In this document: in pieces, positions 1 through 11,719 of the stretch
How the letters are laid out: each line of letters opens with the position of its first letter
Numbering within the stretch: position 1 is the first letter of the stretch
DNA from: Heracleum sosnowskyi
Taxonomy: Eukaryota > Streptophyta > Magnoliopsida > Apiales > Apiaceae
Length of the DNA: 64,000 nucleotides
Direction of reading: 5' to 3'
Assembly: GCA_030848705.1 (NCBI GenBank)
Contig: CM061243.1
Location: forward strand, 110,756,674-110,820,673
Translations under genes and position numbers: made by a program
The notes under the pieces: generated by a model
What the model saw: the letters and a program-made list of their open reading frames with translations, nothing else
Database searches by the model: none
What the model was told of the DNA's origin: nothing

Positions 1-1046
1 CCTGAAGTACTCTTCCGATCAATCTTACAACCTGCAAAATCAGAGTCTATGTATCCAATAAGATCAAATCCTGTAACTTTAGGGTACCAAATTCCAAGAT
101 TTGGGGTCCCCTTAAGATATCTAAATATTCGCTTAACAGCTATTAGATGAGATTCTTTAGGATCAGACTGAAACCTAGCACACAAGCATGTTGCAAACAT
201 TATGTCTGGTCTACTTGCAGTGAGATAAAGTAATGAGCCTATCATACCTCTGTAGCCTGTGATGTCAACCTTCTTACCAGTTTCATCCTTATCAAGCTTA
301 GTGGCAGTTGGCATAGGAGTCTTTGCTGTAGATGAGTCTTCCATTTGATACTTCTTAAGAAGATCTTTGATGTACTTGGACTGACAAATTAATATACCAT
401 CTTGTCTTTGGTATACTTGCAGTCCAAGAAAGAATGACAATTCACCCATCATGCTCATTTCATAACGACTATGCATTAACTTAGCAAATCTCTTGCATAG
501 ATCATCATTAGTAGAACCAAATATTATGTCATCAACATATACTTGCACCAATATCAAATCATTTTTGTGCTTTTTGTAAAAGAGAGTCTTGTCTACAACA
601 CCTCTTGTAAAATCATTTTCAAGTAAGAATTCAGAGAGAGTGTCATACCATGTCCTTGGAGCTTGTTTGAGTCCATAGAGAGATTTGAATAGAAAGTACA
701 CAAAGTCTGCCAGTTTTGAATCCTCAAAACCTGGAGGTTGTTCCACATACACTTCTTCTTCTAACTCCCCGTTCAGAAAAGCACTCTTCATATCCATCTG
801 ATATACCTTGTAATTGGAATGTGCTGCGAATGGGAGAAACATTCTGATGGCCTCAAGTCTTGCTACTGGTGCATAGGTTTCATCATAATCTATACCCTCT
901 TCTTGAGAGTAACCTTTAGCAACCAGTCTGGCTTTATTTCTCGTTACAATGCCATCTTCGTCCAACTTATTTCTGAATACCCATCTTGTTCCAGTAACAT
1001 ATTTTCCCTTAGGCCTGGGTACCAGCTTCCAAACTTTCTGTCTTTC
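1..1046 (-). pseudogene. Sirevirus-type copia pol, reverse transcriptase to start of RNase H (partial)
   Basis: Read on the minus strand this stretch is open throughout and encodes the Ty1/copia reverse transcriptase that copies element RNA into DNA. Visible motifs are KARLVAKGYSQEEG, the QMDMKSAFLNGELEEEVYV block, LYGLKQAPR, and the catalytic YVDDIIFGS box near 520-550. The SLLYLTASRPDIMFATC block follows, and the RNase H start (DFAGCKIDRKSTSG) lies at the window edge. The rest of RNase H and the 3' LTR are outside the window. The frame begins abruptly at 1046, where the solo LTR at 1051-2350 interrupts the pol gene; the upstream part resumes at 2351. The sequence is closely similar to the intact pol at 42584-45955. 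The element as a whole is dead because of stops upstream. Confidence 0.93.
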
Positions 1047-1050
1047 AAAC

Positions 1051-2350
1051 TGATAGAGTATATATTTATATTTATTTTATATGATTTTATTCCTCATATT
1101 TATTATATTTTGCATTTAATTGGATTTTTATTTAATAAATTTTAATGTTTTATTGTAGGAAGCAAGGAAATCCTAAACTTGGAAGGATTGGAGAATAAAG
1201 AGCTTAATTTGGAGATTTATTAGAAGGAAATTCGGATTTCTTGGGCTGCCTGCGCATAATTCACTGTTTAGGCCATATCTTGAGATCTAGAAGTCAGAAT
1301 TGGATGATTTAACAGCCCACGCGAAGATAACGGAATTATATTTCATTCTAAAGTAGTCCAAATATCAAATTACATCAGGAACGGCTAAGATTTACTGAAG
1401 AAAAGTCAGCTACGAATTTTCCTTGTAAAACAGAATCAGTTTAGGAAACGTACTTGTACTTTCCTCAAGGCATTAAAATATTTGAGGATATATATATATA
1501 CATCAGATCTGAGAGATAGGGAGATATACAGATATACATAGATACATACAGACGAAGTGGATCTTGTATTTTTCTTCTTGGAGAAAGATTAAAGGTTTTA
1601 TTCTCTGTTCTTAATATTATTATGTGTTCTTATTATATTATGTGTTTTGTTAGTTTAATTATGAGTGAGTAGATCTTTAATCTAGGGTTAAGTTGAACCC
1701 TAGTTATGATTGATGTATGATTTTCCATAAACCCCCAATTTAGTTATGTTGTATGCTCTTGTTTATTGAGTTGTGCTTAATTAACAATAACATGTCAGAC
1801 GTGATTATACGTATTGTTTGAACCTAATATCTATTTATCATCGAAAGTTGGACTTAGATGGTTGTGATTTATTCAATAAGGACATGAACTTCTCCATGAA
1901 AATAGGTAGAACGGATTGTTAGGAAGTTAGGATGCTGTGTTTAATGTCTCTAAATTGCATGATACCATGAAAATAGGCTTGAGTGTATTTTAGAGAAGCC
2001 ATTAATACTCGAGAGAGGTTATTGGTATTTTATAGAGTGCATCTTTCCTCTTGAGTAGCGTATGATTAATTGGGGGTGGAAAATCATGATTGCATTAATT
2101 CATGCTAGCGGGGATACTTAATTCTAGATGTTTTTAGTTAATTGATAAATACCACATATTTTCTTTAGTATAATATTTAGATTAATAATCTCTCAACAAT
2201 TTATTGTGTTACTTGCTTAGTTGAATTTAATCAAGAATAACTAGTGATTGATACGTTTGTCTCTGTGGGATCGACTCTGACTTACCATACTACATAGTTA
2301 GAAGGATTTGTTAGATATTATTATTTGATAGGCACGCGAAAGCCTTGTCA
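1051..2350 (+). mobile_element. Solo LTR (1300 bp) inserted in copia pol
   Basis: The insert begins TGATAGAG and ends CTTGTCA (TG...CA) and is flanked by a 5-bp target duplication CAAAC at 1046-1050 and 2351-2355. Removing it joins the two halves of the copia pol in register. No gag, pol, primer-binding site or polypurine tract is present, so it is a solo LTR left by LTR-LTR recombination. A TATA-like run lies at 1489-1502, which orients transcription on the plus strand. Near the right end (about 2258-2275) is a CTCTGTGGGATCGACTC stretch of a kind common in plant LTR ends. I cannot place it in a family from sequence alone. Confidence 0.9.
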
Positions 2351-4144
2351 CAAACTGATTGAGTTCCTCTTGCATAACAATCACCCAATCTGGATCATCT
2401 AGAGCATCTTCAACTTTCTTAGGTTCTGTTTCTGAAAGAAACCCAGAATAGTGACATTCATTTTGTGATGTTCTCCTAGTTCTCACTCCTGTGTCCGGAT
2501 CACCAATGATCAAGTGAAAGGGATGATCTCTATTCCATGCCCTTTGTCTTGGCAGATGCGATCTTGATGATTCTCCTTGTTCTAGATGTTGTGGAGTGTG
2601 ACTAGTTGATCCTTCTCCTGCTCCCCCTGAGTTGTTGACGGTTTGATCTGTTGACCCTGTTGATTGATTAATGGATCCAGTAGTAGTTTGAGTATGTCCA
2701 CCACTATCACCACTTGGTCCAGAATCATTATCATTATCATTATTATTAATAACTGTAACAACTTCAGGTTCTTCTTCATTGTCAGAGAGATCTCCTGATA
2801 GATTTTCAATTACCAAGGATTCAGAGTTCTCTCCAGTTTGCAGGCCTGGTCTTTTGGTGTCGTCAAATGTTACATTAAAGCTTTCCAACACCTTCTTATC
2901 TTCAATCACATATACCCTGTAAGCCTTAGATTCCAGAGAATAGCCCAGAAAAATGTCTTCATCTGCTTTGGCATCAAACTTGCCAAGATGTTCTCCATAT
3001 TTAAGTACAAAGCACTTTGCACCAAACACATGAAAGTACTTCAGTGTTGGTTTCTTGTTGGCCATTAACTCATACAGAGTCTTTTCACGATCTTTGTTGA
3101 TCAGGGTTCGATTCTGAGTGTAGCAAGCTGTGTTCACTGCTTCAGCCCAAAAGTAAGTGGGAAGTTTTGATTCATTCAACATGGTCCTTGCTGCTTCAAC
3201 CAAGGTCATGTTCTTCCTTTCCACTACTCCATTCTGTTGAGGAGTTCTTGGTGCTGAATACTGTCATGATATTCCTTTCTCTGAGCAGAAATCATTAAGA
3301 ACTGCATTCTTGAATTCAGTTCTATTGTCTGATCTGATTGTCTGCACAGGTAGCTTAGCTTCCACTTCTATCTTCTTGATGTGATCAATGATTAGTTGTG
3401 TTGCTTCATCCTTTGATTGTATGAACAACACCCACGTGTACTTGGAGTAGTCATCCACCATCACCAATGCATATCTTTTTCTTGAAAGTGACATAACATT
3501 GACTGGACCAAATAAATCCATATGAATCAGCTGTAATGGTTCAACAATGTTTGTCATTCCTTGCTTCTATGTGATGCTTTCTTCGACTTCCCCTTTTCAC
3601 ATGCTTCACATAGTCCCTCCTGATTGAATTCCATCATGGGCAACCCTCTCACTAACTCTCTCTTTACCAAAGAGTTCATAGTTTTGAAGTTCAAATGTGA
3701 GAGCTTCTTGTGCCATAGCCAACTTTGTTCTGAAGATGCCTTACTGTAGAAACATGTAACTTCTCCTTCACTGGTAGAACTTAAGTCAGCTATAAACAAA
3801 TTTCCGTTTCTCACTCCCAGTAGAGCAAGCTTCTCATCCTTCCTGTTGGTGATCAAGCACTTGTCCTTTCTGAAATCTACATTGTAGCCTTTATCACAGA
3901 ACTGACTGATACTTAGAAGATTGTGCTTCAATCCTTCAACAAGAGAGATGTTTTCAATTATTACATTCCCAATTTTCAATTTACCATATCCCGTAGTGAA
4001 TCCTTTGTTGTCATCTCCAAAGGTTACAATCGGGCTGGTCTTCTTAACCACCTCTGTAAGCAGGGACTCTTCACCTGTCATGTGTCTAGAACAACCACTA
4101 TCCAGAATCCACACAACCTTTGAGCTTTTAACCTTACCCTGCAA
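2351..4144 (-). pseudogene. Sirevirus-type copia pol, protease and integrase part
   Basis: Minus-strand remnant of pol. The aspartic protease core DSGCSRHMTG lies near 4090-4060. The integrase zinc region follows (LWHKKLSHLNF, then CEACEKGK). The core has MDLFGPVNV, the Asp box as IRSDNRTEFKN (Gly of the usual DNGT changed to Arg) and PQQNGVVERKN with the catalytic Glu. Defects: a frame change near 3560, a TGA stop at 3266-3264, and interruption by the solo LTR after 2351. The variable linker between integrase and reverse transcriptase (about 2800-2450) is rich in Ser, Gly, Thr and Asn. No ATG starts this frame; it opens at a TTG (4144) in a different frame from the upstream gag, as in the intact relative at 42584. 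Confidence 0.9.
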
Positions 4145-4155
4145 TCACAGATTGA

Positions 4156-6549
4156 TTAAGCGGACTTTGGTACCCAAAATTGTTTGGGTCCTGAAGGTTT
4201 AGATACTTTGACAGGAGTAACATTCAATTTAGTCTTACCCTGTTTGATATTCATAGTATATGTGGATTTAACATTAACAGTGCTTTTGCTACTATCATTC
4301 ATCAACTTAAAATAAGCATGCATGATGTTGTACTTACATAGCAAACACTCTTTCTTTCCACAGGGTTCATGAAGATCAGGCATGTCAGACATGTTATGCA
4401 TTGCAGAAGTATCAACAGTTTCTACTTTAACCTTTTTACATGCATGTGTAAGGTGTCCAGCAGAATTACAAATAGTGCACAACTTCCTAGATGCAATGGG
4501 AGAAAATGGAACAATTTCCTGATTAACAATCTTCTTTTTCACATTCCTGTTCTTTTTAGCATTACTAACTAAGTCACTTACTTCAGTTTTAGGTATAACA
4601 GTTTTTACTGATTTCCTAGGCAACTTAGTCTTTACCTCTTTTTCCTTCAATAAATCCTCCTCAAGCAATTCTTGTCTTATGAAAAGGTCATCCTCATGAA
4701 AAGGTTCTGAGAAGGGCTTGAAAAAGACTGGACTGACCACATTCTTAAGAATATGTGGAATATCCTTCTTGACAACAGAAGATGTCACAGGAAATTCCAG
4801 AGTCCTTTTCCCAGCCTTTTTGGAATAGTCAAGTCCTATAGCAGTTTTATTACCCTGGGTCTGAGTATCAATGATCTCCTTAGCAATCAGGGCGGAATTC
4901 TTAAAAGCATTCAGCTTCAAATCTAAATCTGAAATCTACTTCCTGAGGATAGTCTCTATCTCATCATTACACTTGACCTTGTTCTCTAAGTACGCATTCT
5001 TTTGCTTAAGATCTTCTAATGTGACAGCTACAAGCTCTAGTTCTTCATTTTTAGATTCTAGTTTTTTAATCTTAAGAACTAGTTTAGCATTTTCCATTTC
5101 TGATGCTAGCATGCTTGTGTGTACATTAAACAATTCTACACTTAGATCTTGCACAGTTTTCTTGTACTCAGAATTAGACATGTCAATTGTTGTTAAGATA
5201 GGTACCTGAGATAATTGCGGTGATTCCTCTGAAGAGTTAGCCATTAGGGCAACATTTACATATTCATCCTCTTCATCTGAATCAGTATCATCCCAGTGTT
5301 TTCCCTCTGCTATATAAGCTTTCCCTTTCTACTTTCCAAAAAATGCCTCTAGTTGTTGTTTAAGCTTGGCATTCTCCTTCTTCAAATCCTCATAAGAGTC
5401 TTTCCTTTCATAGACCTCTTTCTTGTCTCTTGCTTGACGAGGCTTCCGGCATTCAGTGGCGAAATGCCCTAACTCATTGCAATTATAGCATCTTGATTTG
5501 CTTCTATCAATCATGCCAGTCTTGTAGCCTCCCTTAAAGCATGTACTAGGTGCATACTTGCTCTTCTGAAATCTGTTGGTTGAGCCCTTGAACTTGTACT
5601 TAGGGTTTCTCTTGAAATGAATATGACTAAACTTTGCAACTAAGTACGCCATGGTTTTGTCTTCCATTTGCTCAAGCTCTTCTAGGGTGTAGTAATCATT
5701 TTCATCAACACCCGGATTCACAGAATCCATCTCAGCTTCTATGATCACCTCCTTTCCAGCTCTAGGGGTTTGAACCTGAATATCAGAAGTTGTTGGTTCA
5801 TCCACTACAAGTGCTACTGATCTCACAAGTGCATTATGCTTGTTATCCACTGTCCCTGGTCCGTAGATTATCACTCGTTGTTCTTGCTCAATCTCATAAG
5901 TCTTCAACTTGCCATAGATCATCTCTAATGACATCTTTGTGAAGTCAATTCTTTCCCTTATGGATGAGGACTTGTGTTCTACATGATGGGGCAGCGTCAT
6001 CATGAACTTCCTATTGGTTTCTCTCAGTGGATAGGTCTTTCTTTTCATTGCCAATTCATTGAGAAGCTTAGTATATTTCTCAAAGACCTGAGTTATACTT
6101 TCTCCTGGAAGAGACCTAAAAGCTTCGTACTGAGAAGTCAGGATGTTCAATCTGTTTTCCTGCACGTCTTCAGTTCCTTCCATTATCAAATTAATGGTAT
6201 CCCACATATGTTTCCCGCTTTTACAGTTCATCAACTGATAGCTCATTTCCTTGTCTGCGGAGTCTGCCAATATCAACATCAAACCTGTGTCCAATCGAAT
6301 CAGTTCTTTGTCAGAATCTGTATACTCAGTAATATCCTTAGGTTGGGTGCCTTGAGGAATCCTGCTACCATCAGGAGCTGTAGATTCACTAACTGGTTTC
6401 ATTGGAACAAACGGTTCGTTCTCTAATATGCCAATATACAACAGATTAGATGCCTTGATAAATAACAACATTTTCATCTTCTACAAACCGAAATCATCTC
6501 TAGTAAACGGGGGAACTTTAATACCAGCGGTTGTCTTTGGAGCACTCAT
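4156..6549 (-). pseudogene. Sirevirus-type copia gag with three in-frame TAG stops
   Basis: Gag packages element RNA into virus-like particles. The ATG at 6549-6547 starts a frame that runs to 4156, broken by TAG codons at 6483-6481, 5331-5329 and 4938-4936, with the same phase kept throughout. The N-terminal half has the UBN2-type gag fold (MWDTINLIMEGTEDVQENRL region). A CCHC zinc knuckle CYNCNELGHFATEC lies near 5495-5455. A coiled-coil segment follows at about 5244-4940, then a second Cys/His cluster (CTICNSAGHLTHAC) near 4490-4430. The frame ends FWVPKSA, matching the end of the intact gag at 42605. All three stops could come from C-to-T changes on one strand or the other. Confidence 0.9.
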
Positions 6550-6686
6550 GGTTTCTGAAAATTTCAAATTGTTTAAAATTCAAGAAATTCCAATTAAATG
6601 AAAAAATTTTAAAGTTAAAAATTTTGCTTCGAATTTTCACGCTATGTTTGATTTTGGTCTCATTCACCGGATCTGATTTGTACGTC

Positions 6687-6709
6687 AATCAAGTAGCTCT
6701 GATACCAAT
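6687..6709 (-). other. Primer-binding site of the minus-strand copia element
   Basis: On the minus strand the sequence directly after the LTR end reads ATTGGTATCAGAGC, the usual initiator-methionine tRNA primer site of plant copia elements. It fixes the LTR/internal boundary at 6709/6710. Confidence 0.9.
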
Positions 6710-7675
6710 TGTTAGGTCCAAAGTATCGTAGAAGGGGGGGTTGAATATGATACCTACAAATAATTCAATTTCGTTCACGGATTAATCATTCAGTTCTATA
6801 ACGAAATCAAACACACCAAATCAAACCAAGAGTCGGGGAATATATCTTTTTATAAATATAAACCTCGAGGGGTGCTACAATTTCTAATCCGTAGATTAGC
6901 TTCAATGAGTTTAAGGTTACACAAATTCAATACACTGATAGAATTCTGAGCACTATTAATTTCTATGATAATTTTCTCCGGCTCAAGCTTCTCTCTTAGT
7001 AATGTCTCTGCGTTCTGCCTTAACTGAAGAAGGCACTATCTTCTCTCTGTATTAATTGCAGACTTGAATTGAAAACTATCGAACCAAACTTGAAGAATCA
7101 ATCTTGGCCGTCCATCTTCAAAATCAACCTGACAACAAAGAAACTTTCCACCTGCTCCCTAATTTAAAAACCATCGAAAGTAATAAACTAATTTTCCATT
7201 CGATAGTTTTTTAATCAAAACTATTGAATAACAAATTAATCTATTATGGTTTTCTGTGAATTACTTTTGATCTCATTCGATGGTTTTCTAATTAGAAAAA
7301 CCATCGAGCCATTTTCTTATCCTTGATCTTTTAATAAAACCTTCTGAGCTTCAGGGTGTTTCAGTTTTAGACTGTATCAATTTCTTCTGAGACGATAAAA
7401 CAACTTGATCTTTTAAGTGCTGTCAACTAGTGCAACTGGTCTGGTTCACAGATGAATAACACTTGATCAATTCTTCTATGTCTTCAATTCAATGTTGTTG
7501 ATAAGTCCTTTGTCAATCTGGTTGCTTCAAATAAATCACTGGAATCCTGTGGTACTAACCCTAAATCATTCACATACTTCTGTAGTCTTGAAAGTCTTGT
7601 TTCTTTTGCTGTCACTGAGGCTTGAACATTTTCATGAACTTCTTTCCGTACCTGTTTACGGACTTCAAGGATACA
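6710..7675 (-). repeat. 5' LTR of the minus-strand copia element (outer border uncertain)
   Basis: The inner end is fixed by the primer site: on the minus strand the LTR ends GGACCTAACA. A TATA-like stretch (TTTATATTTATAAAAAG on the minus strand) lies at about 6849-6865. The outer end is not proven because the partner LTR is outside the window. A plausible start on the minus strand is TGTATCCTTGAAGTCC at 7675, giving 966 bp, close to the 1037 bp of the relative at 39034. The U3 part carries a reiterated short word (see the entry at 7074-7310). Confidence 0.6.
7074..7310. repeat. Reiterated ACYATCGAA word in LTR
   Basis: The word AACTATCGAA / ACCATCGAA or its complement occurs about six times: 7074, 7169, 7197, 7217 (variant), 7274 and 7296. 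Orientations are mixed, and two neighbouring copies form inverted pairs (TTCGATGGTTTT...AAAACCATCGA at 7277-7308). Confidence 0.75.
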
Positions 7676-8676
7676 TATCGTATTTTGATTTTTTTAGTTT
7701 ACCTTTTCTTCTTTGATTCTGGATTTCCGTGCTTTTGTTAATATTATTGTCTGTCTTGTCCTTTATTGAGTTGTAGTTATCTCTTTTACATCTTATGTTA
7801 CATTATGCTTTACACTAGCTATAGTGTCACCACACAAATGCCTATGAGAACATACATTCTTCACAATGAAGCAAACATAGTATGTATCGATCTTTGCGGA
7901 TTAATTAACTACCAATTAATTATCCTACAACCAGAAACTATTTAAGTTTAGAGTTATCATCTATAAGGTCTCATTACCATGATCTCATCATTATTCATTA
8001 AAGCTTTACTCTAAACTATGGATCATCTAATTTAAACATTTTAAATAGATAAATCCCGTTATAAAACATATTACCATTTTATTAAATTATAAAAACTTGA
8101 ATCAGATTGAACAAAGTGTCTCATAACTCATCATCGATGATTAAATTTAGAACACACATCTTTCAGGTGCTCTTTAAAGCGCACCAGGTTAGTCTGGATA
8201 AAAAAAAATTGGTCTTTAATTAGGTCAGATCTTTATAACAATATTATTGATAGTCTCAACCGTTGTTATGTAATTGCTAGATGTTGGTCGGCGTGTGATC
8301 TTGCCCTTGAGTTTCATTAGGGGCTATAAGTACATGCAACAAAATTTTCAGGAAATTATTTCATTCAAACCGTTTAAATTAAAAATTATATGTATTTTGG
8401 TATAATGCTAGCAAATGCCCCGTATCTTGCACGGGCTATGATAGTGTTAATTTAAGGCTCATACTACTCGATCATAATATTTGTGACTTTTCCGCAAACA
8501 TTTTAATGCGTTTTGATTGCATAGTTAAAATTATTATTTTTATAGTTTTTTGTCTGATTAAAATATCAGTTATATATAAATTTATAAAGAAAAGTAAAAA
8601 TTATGATTATGGGAGCGAAATCGTGAAATTAAGTAGCAAAGAAATATCTACAGAATCCCAGACGTGGGTAGGTGTC
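7676..8676. other. AT-rich spacer, no gene seen
   Basis: No coding similarity is recognised; the short ORF at 8506-8715 has no recognisable motif. A possible degenerate Helitron 3' end on the minus strand lies at 8408-8432: a short hairpin (CCCGT...ACGGG) followed six bases later by CTAG. Short tandem copies of AGGTGTC at 8670-8690 mark the left edge of the large duplication. Confidence 0.5.
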
Positions 8677-9169
8677 AGGTGTCAGGTGTCAGCCACTGAA
8701 TTAATGATACGCTAACAAAACTGAACTGACTACCGACAACATGTTACCACACTGCATCCAGCAAGTGGCCACGGTAACTTTTCTATTCACTCTATTTTAC
8801 AAAATATTTTTATTTTGTTTTTTATTTTTACTTTTTTTGTAATTAATTATTATTTTTAAGTTTTTTCACAATTCGATTTTTACTTTTTATTATTTATTAT
8901 AGGAATCATTTCAAATATATTAATTTATATGATCTACCTTACCTATTTGTTATTTACTTAAGATTAAAAGACAAAGAAAAAAAGAGAGAGCATTTTAAAT
9001 TTTTGCCTATGGTAATATGAAGCTATGTGATGGATTATGGCCAGCAGCAGGAGTTAAGTTCAACAAATAAAATATTATTACTAGTTTCTTTTTCCTTATT
9101 TATCTTCAGAATTCCATACGATGGTTTGCTGGGTGGTCACAAATTAATTGATCAATTTGTGTTCACGAC

Positions 9170-10355
9170 ATCTATACTCTTTGTTAATAAAGAAAATAAT
9201 ATGAAAATTGCGTGCAATATCAAAAATATCAAAGTATCAAAGTACCAAATTTGATTATCACGAGACCTGAGTTCGATTCCTCGTAATTACGTACAAGATT
9301 TATTAATTTAAATTCTTTAGCATAATTGAGGGTTCGATTCCTTACAACTACGTTATTATATACAATATTTATTTATTTACTTTAATTTCATTCAAAGTTC
9401 AATTGTCTATAACTTCTATATTCTTTATTAATAAAGAAAATAATGTTAAAATATCACGCAGTGCCAAATTCAAGATTAATTGCCTATAATCACATAATTA
9501 AATAGTATTATTTATTATATATTTCTATCATTCAAATATCTATAAGTACATTTTTTAATAATTTTTTTAATAATCTATACTCTTTATTAATAAGGAAAAC
9601 AATGTGAAAATGACGCGCGGTACCAAAATACAAAATTTGGTTATCACGAGACCTGAGTTCGATTCCTCGCAACTACGTACACGGTTTATTAATTTAAATT
9701 CTTTAGCTTAATTCAAGGTTCGATTCCTTACAACTACGTTACTATACAAGATTTATTTATTTACTTTAATTTCATTAATTTCATTCAAAGTTCAATTGTG
9801 TATAACTTCTATACTCTTTATTAATAAAGAAAATAATGTTAAAATATCGCGCGGTACCAAATTCAAGATTAATTGCCTATAACCTATGTTACTCGAACTC
9901 GTCTAGAAGTGTCCGACATGGATACGTGTTCAAGTACAGGACTCGACAAGATTTTGAAAAATAGGCATGTTTTTTGCCTAAACTAAGTGTCCGAGTTCGA
10001 GTATCCATGTCCGAGTGTCGAGTGTCCGACACGGGTACTTGAAGGTAAAATGAAGAGTCCGAGCAACATAGCCTATAACCACATAATTAAATAATATTTA
10101 TTTATTATATATTTCTATCATTCAAATATCTATAAGTACATTTTTTTAAAAAAAAAATTTTAATAATTAAAATTAAGATTAATAAGCAAAACAATGTGAA
10201 AATGATGCGCGGTACCAAGGTACCAAAGTACCAAATTTGATAATCATGAAATCCGGGTTCAATTCCTTGCAACCACGTAATTATACAAGATTTATTTACT
10301 TTAAATTCTTTAACTTCATCCGGGGTTCGATTCCTTACATATTCCTTGCAGCTAC
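9170..10355 (+). repeat. ~400-bp tandem module with tRNA B-box-like motifs, copy A
   Basis: About two and a half units (starts near 9180, 9585 and 10180), each with CTTTATTAATAA..., a GCGCGGTACCAAA block and one or two GGTTCGATTCC / GAGTTCGATTCC blocks (9268, 9330, 9655, 9718, 10250, 10323) followed by ACTACGTA. The GGTTCGATTCC word matches the pol III B-box consensus, but I see no A box or cloverleaf. The unit around 9880-10080 is interrupted by a MITE. Confidence 0.7.
9884..10071. mobile_element. 188-bp MITE with CTATGTT termini, copy A
   Basis: Terminal inverted repeats CTATGTTACTCGAACTC / (complement) CTATGTTGCTCGGACTC, with an 8-bp target duplication CCTATAAC at 9876-9883 and 10072-10079. 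The interior is a chain of GTGTCCGA / CGAGT words. No coding capacity, so a non-autonomous DNA transposon. The same insertion is at 23380-23567. Confidence 0.85.
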
Positions 10356-10363
10356 GTAATGAT

Positions 10364-10957
10364 CAGTATTGTAAAAAGCGGGAATCAGAGTTAATCGGTG
10401 AAGGCACCGTCCAGGGATTAATCGGGTAATCGAGGATTAATCAGAATGATTAATCGGATCATTAATCGGAATAAATTTAATAATATTTTTTATATACAAT
10501 TACAAAATTGTTTCGTTATTTTAACTAAACATATGTTATTATCATATATTTATGCAAATATGTTAAAAATGTTATATAATTGTAATAAATAAAATTTTGA
10601 AGGTTTAACTTTTCAATTAGAGATCAATTTAAGAGGAAAACTTAAGACAATTTACGATTTAGGCATCTAAAATTATAATTATATGTACAAAAATAATGTT
10701 TTTCCTATTGTTTAATCAAGTTTCTACCTTTTAAATTTTTTATTATATTTTTTTAATTTTAACTATTTTTACTATTTTTTAATAATTAGCCCGATTTTTG
10801 ACCGATTAATCCGATTTTTGACCGATTCAACCGATTTTTGACCGTTTTTATGAAAAAATGATTAATTAACCGATTTTCGCTTAATCAATTCTGTGGCCCG
10901 CCGTCTAGCGATTAATCGGCGATTAATCCCGATTAATCACCGACTTTTAGAACACTG
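10364..10957. mobile_element. 594-bp hAT-like MITE, copy A
   Basis: Begins CAGTATTGTAAAAAGCGGG and ends ...CTTTTAGAACACTG, so the ends are imperfect inverted repeats starting CAGTGTT. An 8-bp target duplication GTAATGAT lies at 10356-10363 and 10958-10965, typical of hAT elements. Both arms are packed with ATTAATCGG / CCGATTAATC words. No coding region. The same insertion is at 23859-24430. Confidence 0.88.
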
Positions 10958-11651
10958 GTAATGATACAAGATTTATTTATTTACTTTAATTTCTTTAGTT
11001 TTACAAACGGTTCGATTGTCTATAACTACATAATTAAATAGTGGTTTATTTATTATATATTTTTATCATTCAATTCTCGACAAATATATTTTTTAAAAAT
11101 ATTTATTAATATTTATCAATATTATTATGTTGATATCGACTCATGCTCGAACGGGTTATCAGCTAGTAGATTATAATTCGTCAAGTACCCTTCATCATCA
11201 TTTACCACAATTTCGAGGAAAGAACAAAGAGAAATAAGGTTACAAAGAGTGGTAATTGAAAACAGAGACTTGGTTATCAGAAGGAATTACTTCATGACTG
11301 TAATTTTCTAATCTGAACAATGAAATTAAGTTTATTGCAGAATTATGTAATATTTTTCAAAAGTTGAGCCAAATCTTGATTGAACAATGACCAAGTTGGT
11401 AATGTAAAATCTACCTACATACCGGATAATGTTTTGTAAAGTTCACTGCACACGTTTGTGTAGTTGCAAGTTGCAACTTGCAGTAGCCAGGTAATGACTG
11501 CCATTTTAGTGTCCATGCTGCTACGTTGTTCAGTCCCTTAAAACAACTTCCTTTATTATTCTGGGCAAGAAATCTTATCAGTTATCCCCATGCTTACATT
11601 TATCTTGAATGCAGCAGCTCTCCTGGCCGCAATTACTCCTTCCACTTGGTA

Positions 11652-11690
11652 GTCATATACTGTTTTACATTCATCATTTGGCGCTAGAAG
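11652..11690 (+). other. 5' LTR remnant (25 bp) and primer-binding site of gypsy element
   Basis: Positions 11652-11676 end TTCATCA and are followed at 11677 by TTTGGCGCTAGAAG, a primer-site type seen in Tat-lineage gypsy elements (compare TTTGGCGCCGTCTG at 53644). Everything left of 11652 belongs to repeat copy A, so the 5' LTR has been lost except for its last bases. Confidence 0.7.
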
Positions 11691-11719
11691 AAGCTCTTTT
11701 TTCTATAGCTCCAACCGAT

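Larger units (their letters stand above)
8677..11655 (+). repeat. Large direct repeat, copy A (~2.95 kb)
   Basis: Nearly identical to 22190-25124, differing by scattered substitutions and a few indels (copy A has extra bases near 10450 and 10765). It starts in AGGTGTCAGGTGTCAGCCAC and ends just inside the 3' coding end of the glycosyltransferase: the last few codons and stop of that gene are present at about 11628-11651 on the minus strand. Beyond 11655 copy A runs into the last 25 bp of a gypsy LTR. Both copies contain the same MITEs at the same sites, so those insertions are older than the duplication. The repeat is not an LTR: it lacks TG...CA ends, and the primer-binding site and polypurine tract of the gypsy element lie at separate LTR remnants. 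Confidence 0.93.

Noticed and set aside
9027..9254. Small ORF, also at 22540-22830
   Set aside because: The two copies diverge by frame and length, and the peptide has no recognisable motif; it lies in AT-rich repeat.
9260..9290. tRNA gene from the GTTCGATTCC word
   Set aside because: No A box, no acceptor stem and no cloverleaf can be drawn around it.
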